43,357 nucleotides of DNA, taken from positions 1-43,357 of the IMG/VR virus record IMGVR_UViG_3300047443_000159; one strand, 5' to 3'. The notes under the pieces were generated by a model that saw nothing but the letters and a program-made list of their open reading frames with translations, made no database searches and was not told the origin of the DNA. The position numbers and the translations under genes were made by a program. Positions 37,948-43,357 of the stretch are shown in pieces. The first letter of the stretch is position 1, and each line of letters opens with the position of its first letter. The stretch comes from a virus.

Positions 37948-39490
37948 GAACAACGTCCCCTGGCCGCCCCAGCACCTCGCCAAGCAGCTCCGCGACATGC
38001 GCGTCGACGATGCCTGGTACTCCGGCCAGAAGACGCGGCTGCGCGAGGTCTACGCCCTCCAGGGCTACGACACCCCCGACGGAGGCCTCCGTGACGAGCG
38101 AGGCCGGGGTTGGCGCATCTGGGAACGCCCGCGGCCGGTCGGCCGGCGGGACAACCGGCTGCACGTGCCGCTAGCCGCCGACATCGCCGCCACCTCCGCC
38201 GACCTGCTGTACTCCGAGGCGCCCACCTTCACCGTGGAATCCCCGGAGACGCAGGCCCGCCTCGACGCCATCGTGGACGAAGGCGGCATCAACACGACAC
38301 TGCTGGAGTCCGCCGAGATCGCGGCCGCGCTCGGCGGGGTGTGCCTGCGCGCCACCTGGAACGCCGACCTCGCCCAGCGCCCGCTCCTCACCGCCGCGCA
38401 CGCCGACGGCATCATCCCCGTCTGGACCATGGGCGTCCTCACCTCCATCACCCTGTGGCGCGAGGTCGCCCGCAACGGCAACGAGGTGCTCCGCCACCTG
38501 GAGTGCCACGAGACCGGCGTCATCCTGCACGGCCTCTACGAGGGCACCCTCGACAACCTCGGCCAGCGCGTGCCGCTCACCGAGAGCCCGGAGACCGAGG
38601 GCATCGTCGGCAGCCTCGACCCGAACGGGCCCGGCGACTCGATCAACACGGGCATCAAGGACCTGACGGCCGTCTACATCCCCAACATCCGCCCCAACCG
38701 GAAGTACCGGGGCAGCATGCTCGGCCGCTCCGACTGGCAGTCCGACGGCGTACGCGACGCCTTCATGTCGCTCGACGAGACGTTCACCTCGTGGATGCGG
38801 GACATCCGCCTCGCCAAGGCCCGCATCATCGCGCCGCAGGGCTTCCTGACCAGCGAAGGCCCCGGCAAGGGCGCCACGTTCGACGACGACAAAGAGGTGT
38901 GGACGCCCATCAACGCCTCGCCGACGTCGGGCGAGGGCATCACCCTCAACCAGTTCGCCATCCGCGTCCAGGAGCACGAGCAGTCGTGGATGGCCTTCAC
39001 CCGCCAGGCCGTCCAGTTCGCCGGCTACTCCGCGCAGTCCTTCGGGCTGAGCGGGGACGCTGCGGTCACGGCGACCGAGGTCGTGGCCCGCGAGCGCAAG
39101 AGCATGATCACGCGGAACAAGAAGGGCGCGTACCAGAAGCCCGAGGTGCCCAAGATCCTGCACGTGATGCTGCAACTCGACCGGGTCCTCGGCTTCAGCA
39201 GGGTGGCTCCGGAGCGGCCGAAGATGGATCTCGGAGACAGCGTCTCCGAAGACCCCAAGAGCGTCGCAGAGACCCTGTTCCTGCTGGAGCAGGCGAAGGC
39301 GGCCAGTACGGAGACGAAGGTGCGCCTCCTCAACCCGGAGTGGGACGACACCGCCGTCCGGGAGGAGACCGACCGGATCCTCAAGGAGACCGGGGCCCTG
39401 GTCAACGATCCCACACAGACGGGCGCTGAGGGGGTGCCGCATGCCGGTTTCCCCAGCAATGGCGGAGGACCTGGCGGCGGAGGTTCGTGA
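37934..39490 (+). CDS. Portal protein (SPP1 gp6-like)
   Basis: 518 residues, GTG in a 14-base overlap with terL. Features of SPP1-type portals are the N-terminal WYSGQKTRLREVYALQGY, a wing with ETQARLDAIVDEGGINTTLL and SAEIAAALGGVCLRATWN, the stem/crown part LDETFTSWMRDIRLAKARII and the late VTATEVVARERKSMITRNKK. It forms the dodecameric ring for DNA entry and exit. The end overlaps the next gene by 50 bases. Confidence 0.93.
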   Translation: MPLPENNVPWPPQHLAKQLRDMRVDDAWYSGQKTRLREVYALQGYDTPDGGLRDERGRGWRIWERPRPVGRRDNRLHVPLAADIAATSADLLYSEAPTFTVESPETQARLDAIVDEGGINTTLLESAEIAAALGGVCLRATWNADLAQRPLLTAAHADGIIPVWTMGVLTSITLWREVARNGNEVLRHLECHETGVILHGLYEGTLDNLGQRVPLTESPETEGIVGSLDPNGPGDSINTGIKDLTAVYIPNIRPNRKYRGSMLGRSDWQSDGVRDAFMSLDETFTSWMRDIRLAKARIIAPQGFLTSEGPGKGATFDDDKEVWTPINASPTSGEGITLNQFAIRVQEHEQSWMAFTRQAVQFAGYSAQSFGLSGDAAVTATEVVARERKSMITRNKKGAYQKPEVPKILHVMLQLDRVLGFSRVAPERPKMDLGDSVSEDPKSVAETLFLLEQAKAASTETKVRLLNPEWDDTAVREETDRILKETGALVNDPTQTGAEGVPHAGFPSNGGGPGGGGS

Positions 39491-40562
39491 CCTCTACGAG
39501 GCCGCAGAGTTCGCCCTCCTGGCACGCCTGGCGAAGGCGCTGGCAGAGGGCATCGATAGCCCCCGGTGGGCGGAGCTCAAGCTCCGGGCGGTGGGAGACC
39601 TGCGCAGCGCGGTCGAGACCATCTCGGCCGCGTTGCAGCAGGACGCCGACGGCGCTATCGCCCGCGCGCTCACGGAGGCGTACGGGCGGGGCCGGCAGGC
39701 GGCCGTCGCCGAGTTGGGCGGGCTGGACATCGGCCGGGAGCTGGCTGCGCGCCGCGCTCTGCCGGGCGCTCCGGCCGTAGACCGGCTCGCCGCCTCGATG
39801 GCACAGGACACCCGGCCCCTGTACCAGCGCATCACCCGCGCCGTCGTGGACGTCTACCAGCGCATCACCGCCCGCGCCTCCGGCACCGTCCTCCTCGGCG
39901 CGCAGACCCGCCGCCAGGCCGCACAGCAGGCCCTGGACCAGTTCGCCAACCGGGGCATCACCGGGTTCGTGGACCGGGCCGGGCGCTCGTGGGACATGGC
40001 CAGCTACGCCGAAATGGCCGCCCGGTCCGTCACCGCCCGCGCCGCCGTTGAAGGCCACATCGACGCGCTCGGCGAGATCGGCGTGGGCCTGGTCGTCGTC
40101 TCCGACGCGCCGCTGGAGTGCCCGCTGTGCGCCCCGTGGGAGGGCGAAATCCTGTCCCTGGCAGGCCCGTCCGGTCCGCACGTCGTACGCGAGCGGCACG
40201 CGATCCAGCGGCGCCAGACCGTCGCCGTTCACGTCGTCGGCTCGCTGATCGAGGCCCGCGCCGCCGGCCTCTTCCATCCCAACTGCCGGCACTCCCTCAG
40301 CGCCTACCTCCCAGGCGTCACGACGCGCCCGCAGGCCCCGCCGACGCCCGGCACGACGTACGAGGACACGCAGCGGCAGCGGGAGATCGAGCGCCACATC
40401 CGCCGCTGGAAGCGCCGCCAGGCCGCCGCCCTCGACGAGGCCGCACGCCGTACTGCCGGGGCGAAGGTCCGCGCCTGGCAGGCCGCCATGCGCGAGCACC
40501 TCGCCGAGCACGACGCGCTGCGCCGCAAGCCCGCGCGCGAGCAGATCGACCGCGCCCGCTGA
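39441..40562 (+). CDS. Minor head protein (SPP1 gp7 / minor capsid 2-like)
   Basis: 373 residues, GAGGGGG upstream of ATG 39441. The helical first 150 residues are followed by a domain with SDAPLECPLCAPWEGEILSL and GLFHPNCRHSLSAYLPG, the hallmark Cys/His set of the phage minor capsid 2 / Mu F-like group. The C-terminus is a charged helix (EIERHIRRWKRRQAAALDEA). Such proteins enter the head with the portal and influence DNA ejection. Place after portal is usual. Confidence 0.88.
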   Translation: MPVSPAMAEDLAAEVRDLYEAAEFALLARLAKALAEGIDSPRWAELKLRAVGDLRSAVETISAALQQDADGAIARALTEAYGRGRQAAVAELGGLDIGRELAARRALPGAPAVDRLAASMAQDTRPLYQRITRAVVDVYQRITARASGTVLLGAQTRRQAAQQALDQFANRGITGFVDRAGRSWDMASYAEMAARSVTARAAVEGHIDALGEIGVGLVVVSDAPLECPLCAPWEGEILSLAGPSGPHVVRERHAIQRRQTVAVHVVGSLIEARAAGLFHPNCRHSLSAYLPGVTTRPQAPPTPGTTYEDTQRQREIERHIRRWKRRQAAALDEAARRTAGAKVRAWQAAMREHLAEHDALRRKPAREQIDRAR

Positions 40563-40571
40563 CCCACCCAA

Positions 40572-40590
40572 GGCCCGCCAGGAGCGGGCC
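40572..40590 (+). terminator. Hairpin before the scaffold gene
   Basis: GGCCCGC (40572-40578) pairs with GCGGGCC (40584-40590) over CAGGA. No U-tract. It parallels the stem before the major tail protein (2113) and may mark an mRNA processing or partial termination point ahead of strongly expressed genes. Confidence 0.55.
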
Positions 40591-40611
40591 CGATGCGCCC
40601 CTGGAGGGCAC

Positions 40612-41361
40612 ATGCACACCACCCCTTTCCGCCACCCGTACGCGACGCACGCGGCTGGCACGATCCTCGGCCGGCGCCGCAACGGATCCCCGATCTACGC
40701 CATCGCGGGTGGCAGCGGCGAGGGCGGCGCCGGATCCGGTGGCAACCCGCCCGCCGGTAACCCCCCGACCCCGCCGACGCCTCCCGTACCGCCGGCGCCT
40801 CCGGCCGACCCCTGGGCCAGCTTCCAGTGGGACGGCAAGGTCGAGTCCCTGCCCGACCCGATCGCGAAGGTCATCCGCGAGGCGCGGGCCGAGGCCGGCA
40901 AGGAGCGCACGACTGCGAAGGAGAACGCCGCCAAGGAGGCCCGCGAGCAGCTGCTCAAGGACCTCGGTCTCCTCAAGCCCGACGAGGCGCCGGACCCGGC
41001 CAAGCTCGCCGCCGAGATCGGCAACAAGGACACCCGCATCGGCGAGCTGGAGGCCAGCAGCCGTACGCAGGCGATCGAACTCGCCGCCTACAAGGCCGCG
41101 GGCAAGCACGAAGCCAACCCGGCCGCGCTGCTCGACTCGCGGTCGTTCCTGGAGTCCGTGGCCGGGCTGGACCCGACCGCCGAAGACTTCGGCACGAAGC
41201 TCGACGCCGCCATCAAGGCCGCCGTCGACGGTAATCAGCAGCTCCGCGCGGTGCCAGGCGTACCGAGGCGGGGCGGGGGCGAATTCGCCGGCGGGCCCGG
41301 CACCACAGGACGCCCCACCTCCCTCGGACAAGCCGTAGCCGCAGCGCTCAACGGCGGCTAA
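40612..41361 (+). CDS. Capsid scaffolding protein
   Basis: 249 residues. The N-terminus (AAGTILGRRRNGSPIYAIAG) is often seen in actinophage scaffolds, then a Gly/Pro link, a coiled-coil core (AKVIREARAEAGKERTTAKE, AAEIGNKDTRIGELEASSRT) and a basic/Gly-rich end that may bind capsid protein. Directly upstream of the major capsid gene, as usual. It guides procapsid assembly and then leaves. Confidence 0.87.
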   Translation: MHTTPFRHPYATHAAGTILGRRRNGSPIYAIAGGSGEGGAGSGGNPPAGNPPTPPTPPVPPAPPADPWASFQWDGKVESLPDPIAKVIREARAEAGKERTTAKENAAKEAREQLLKDLGLLKPDEAPDPAKLAAEIGNKDTRIGELEASSRTQAIELAAYKAAGKHEANPAALLDSRSFLESVAGLDPTAEDFGTKLDAAIKAAVDGNQQLRAVPGVPRRGGGEFAGGPGTTGRPTSLGQAVAAALNGG

Positions 41362-41377
41362 CACCTAGGAGCACCCC

Positions 41378-42382
41378 ATGCCCATCACGCTCGCCCAGGC
41401 GCAGGTCAACGCCGCGAACGACGTTGACTACGCCGTCATCGACAACCTCCGCCGTTCCAGCTGGCTCGTCGACCAGATGGTCTTCGACGACACCGTGACC
41501 CCCGGCACCAACGGCGGCAGCCTCACGTACGCCTACACGCGACTCACCTCCGCCGCTCCCGCAGGCTTCCGCGCGATCAACACCGAGTACACGCCCGGCC
41601 AGGCGGCGCGCCTTCAGTACAGCGTGAACCTCAAGCCGATGGGTGGCGCGTTCACCATCGACCGCGTCCTGAAGAACCTGGGCGCCTCCGCGACCAACGA
41701 GGTCGCGTTCCAGCTCCAGCAGCTCCAGGCGTCGATCCCGATCCGTCTCGCGCTGGAGCTGATCCTCGGCGACACCGCCGTCGACGCGAACGGTTTCGAC
41801 GGCCTGAGCAAGATCCTCACCGGCACCAGCACCGAGAAGACCGCGGTCGTCGCGGACTGGACCGCCGCCACCGTCATCACCCAGGCGCTCGCTATGGCCC
41901 GCCTCGATGAGGTCGACGAGTGGCTGTCGAGCATCGTCCCGTCCCACACCGGTGGCGGCGACGCGGGCACCATCGGCGCGCTGCCGCCCGGCAAGAAGGC
42001 CATCCTCGGCAACACCAAGAGCATCACCCGCTTCAAGGCCCTGGCCCGGTGGGCGGCTATGTACAGCGAGGAGAAGGACGACCTCGGCCGGAGGATCTCG
42101 ATGTACGGGGACTGGGTCCTTCAGGACCTCGGCGACCGCCTCGACGGCTCCGCACCGATCATCCCCGTCTCCAGCACCAGCACGGATCTGTACGCGATCA
42201 CCTTCGGCTTGGACTCCGTGCACGCCGCGTCCGCCGCGGGCAACCCGCTCGTACAGACCTGGCTCCCGGACTTCTCCACCGCAGGCGCGGTCAAGACCGG
42301 CGAGATCGAGATGGGCCCGGCCGCCCTGGTCGTCAAGAACACCAAGGCCGCTGGCGTCCTTCGCGGCATCGACGTGGTCTGA
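41378..42382 (+). CDS. Major capsid protein (HK97 fold)
   Basis: 334 residues, TAGGAGCA before ATG 41378. The chain begins with a helix (LAQAQVNAANDVDYAVIDNL), then strands around LTYAYTRLTSAAPAGFRAI and the E-loop-like KPMGGAFTIDRVLKNLG; the P-domain includes TQALAMARLDEVDEWLS and the A-domain PGKKAILGNTKSITRFKALA. The end (GEIEMGPAALVVKNTKAAGV) is the typical C-terminal strand set. Size matches small HK97-type shells for a 43-kb genome. Confidence 0.92.
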   Translation: MPITLAQAQVNAANDVDYAVIDNLRRSSWLVDQMVFDDTVTPGTNGGSLTYAYTRLTSAAPAGFRAINTEYTPGQAARLQYSVNLKPMGGAFTIDRVLKNLGASATNEVAFQLQQLQASIPIRLALELILGDTAVDANGFDGLSKILTGTSTEKTAVVADWTAATVITQALAMARLDEVDEWLSSIVPSHTGGGDAGTIGALPPGKKAILGNTKSITRFKALARWAAMYSEEKDDLGRRISMYGDWVLQDLGDRLDGSAPIIPVSSTSTDLYAITFGLDSVHAASAAGNPLVQTWLPDFSTAGAVKTGEIEMGPAALVVKNTKAAGVLRGIDVV

Positions 42383-42396
42383 GAGGACTGATCACC

Positions 42397-42690
42397 ATGC
42401 GATACCGCATCAGCACGCCCCTGCTCGGTTTCACCGGGGTCTCTGCGGGCGTGAACTTCACCAACGGCGTGGCCGAGATCGAGGCGCCGGAGCTGCCGGA
42501 GCTGCCCGAAGGCCGCGACCCGGACCGCCAGGAGCGCCAGGAGCGCGACCGGATCGGGCAGGACGACGGCTTCCGCCAGCTCCGGTACTTCCGGACGCAG
42601 GGCTACGGCGTCGAGCCGCTCGACGAGCCGGAACCGGAGACCGCCCCCGCCCCCCGCGCCCGCAAGGCCACGACCCCGAAGGAGGGCTGA
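42397..42690 (+). CDS. Small acidic virion protein after the capsid gene
   Basis: 97 residues, ATG 42397 with GAGAGGA upstream. A short strand start (MRYRISTPLLGFTGVSAGVN) is followed by repeated Glu/Pro (EAPELPELPEGRDPD) and an acidic/basic tail ending RKATTPKEG. Similar small genes follow capsid genes in many actinophages and may be head decoration or head-tail proteins. Role inferred. Confidence 0.65.
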   Translation: MRYRISTPLLGFTGVSAGVNFTNGVAEIEAPELPELPEGRDPDRQERQERDRIGQDDGFRQLRYFRTQGYGVEPLDEPEPETAPAPRARKATTPKEG

Positions 42691-42693
42691 CCA

Positions 42694-43281
42694 GTGAGCC
42701 AGCTCGGCGGCTACGTCCGCAACGTCCGCGACGCACTCGCACACCGCAACGCCGAGGACCCGTCCAGCCCGGACACGTTCTTTCGGCGGAACCTCCCCCG
42801 CACGGGCCTGTACGACTCGGCCGGCGACACCGGACAGGTCGCCCTCGCCACCGGCGTCATGACCTCGGTGCCGATCTACCTCCAGGCCGGGGACGTCATC
42901 ACGAACCTGTCGTTCCGCTCCGGCGCGACAGCGGCCGGCACGCCGACCAACTGGTGGTTCGCGCTGTACGACACGCAGGCCACTCCGGCGCTGGTCGCGC
43001 AGACCGCCGACCAGACCACCACCGCGTGGGCTGCCAACACCACCATGACGAAGGCCCTGGCGGCCGCGTACACGGTGACCAAGACCGGCATCTACTGGGC
43101 CGCGATCATGGTCACCGCGACGACCCCGCCGACGCTGCTCGGCTCCGTCGCGGCCCCTGCGATCGTCACCGGCGAGCGCAACCTCAGCCAGTCGTCCGGC
43201 TCCGGCCTGACCACCACGGCGCCGTCCACGATCGCGACCCCGACGGCGAAGCAGTTCGCGCCGTACGTGGTCCTCACCTGA
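42694..43281 (+). CDS. Putative virion protein (head fibre or decoration)
   Basis: 195 residues, GTG three bases after the previous stop. The N-terminus is a helix (GGYVRNVRDALAHRNAEDP), the rest is a beta-sandwich-like series (VMTSVPIYLQAGDVITNLSF, WFALYDTQATPALVAQTADQ, GIYWAAIMVTATTPPTL). The pattern resembles small beta-sandwich fibre or carbohydrate-contact proteins of capsids. Its last 51 bases are repeated at 1-51. Function inferred from place. Confidence 0.7.
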   Translation: MSQLGGYVRNVRDALAHRNAEDPSSPDTFFRRNLPRTGLYDSAGDTGQVALATGVMTSVPIYLQAGDVITNLSFRSGATAAGTPTNWWFALYDTQATPALVAQTADQTTTAWAANTTMTKALAAAYTVTKTGIYWAAIMVTATTPPTLLGSVAAPAIVTGERNLSQSSGSGLTTTAPSTIATPTAKQFAPYVVLT

Positions 43282-43357
43282 GAAGGGGACTGAACCATGC
43301 CACTGAGCAGCAGCCTGGGCGTGTCCCTGAGCAGCACCCTCAGCAACGCGCTCGACC
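43231..43357. repeat. Exact terminal overlap, identical to 1-127
   Basis: Second copy of the 127-base overlap. See 1-127. It contains the end of the virion gene at 42694-43281 and the beginning of the gene at 67-573. Confidence 0.97.
43297..43357 (+). CDS. 5' end of the virion protein encoded at 67-573 (duplicate copy, truncated)
   Basis: The first 20 codons of the 168-residue protein recur here, cut by the end of the window. They belong to the same gene and should not be counted twice. Confidence 0.95.
   Translation, partial: MPLSSSLGVSLSSTLSNALD

Noticed and set aside
38171-39442. Long minus-strand frames opposite terL and portal (36604-37998, 38171-39442)
   Set aside because: Mirror frames of GC-rich genes, with no family features and no transcription unit on that strand.

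Overview
The window is the complete genome of a temperate, long-tailed (siphovirus-type) phage of a high-GC actinobacterium, very probably Streptomyces. The evidence is the GC-rich codon use, frequent GTG starts, ATGA and GTGA gene junctions, an XRE regulator with a long helical C-terminus of a kind common in Streptomyces, and a full set of actinophage structural genes. Bases 1-127 are repeated exactly at 43231-43357, so the sequence is a circular assembly of 43,230 bp cut inside a head-gene operon. The 127-base length looks like an assembler k-mer overlap and not a biological terminal repeat. No RNA gene, insertion sequence or CRISPR array was seen.

Layout, following the circle from the packaging genes. 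36120-43281 and 1-2096 (+): small and large terminase, portal, SPP1 gp7-like minor head protein, scaffold, major capsid protein, small virion proteins, then four connector/neck genes. 2153-11225 (+): major tail protein, tail chaperones joined by a -1 frameshift at GGGAAAA, tape measure, distal tail protein, Gp37-like hub protein, a receptor-binding-type protein and a tail fibre carrying an SGNH hydrolase. 11292-12702 (+): amidase endolysin and two small membrane proteins (holin candidates).

12764-18533 is the lysogeny region, mostly on the minus strand. It holds a GNAT acetyltransferase coupled to an XRE regulator, a divergent two-gene unit, a small HTH protein, a non-coding control region with a near-consensus actinobacterial LexA box, a tyrosine integrase with a coupled 40-residue ORF, an unknown gene and an XRE repressor. 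The early genes start at 18718 (+) with a Cro-like and an excisionase-like protein. Copies of a CTCTAG direct repeat at 10-11 bp spacing lie between repressor and Cro and again beyond the integrase.

18718-31762 (+) is the early/replication operon: an orphan topoisomerase VI A/Spo11-like protein, several small Cys-rich proteins, a Cas4-like exonuclease, an SSB-like protein, a primase-polymerase/helicase, an iteron array that may be the origin, a RuvC-like resolvase, an HNH protein, a LuxR-type HTH protein and a DUF3310 protein. 31800-35671 holds mixed small genes: two minus-strand genes, HTH proteins, a zinc-knuckle microprotein, a membrane-protein cluster and a proline-rich membrane protein whose frame is broken by one base. 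Most transcription units end in GC-rich hairpins without U-tracts.

Taken together: the phage can integrate, keep lysogeny through the repressor and the CTCTAG sites, possibly sense DNA damage through the LexA-like box, replicate with its own primase-helicase, recombine with exonuclease, SSB-like protein and resolvase, then package and lyse. All function calls come from reading motifs, gene order and length; no database search was run.
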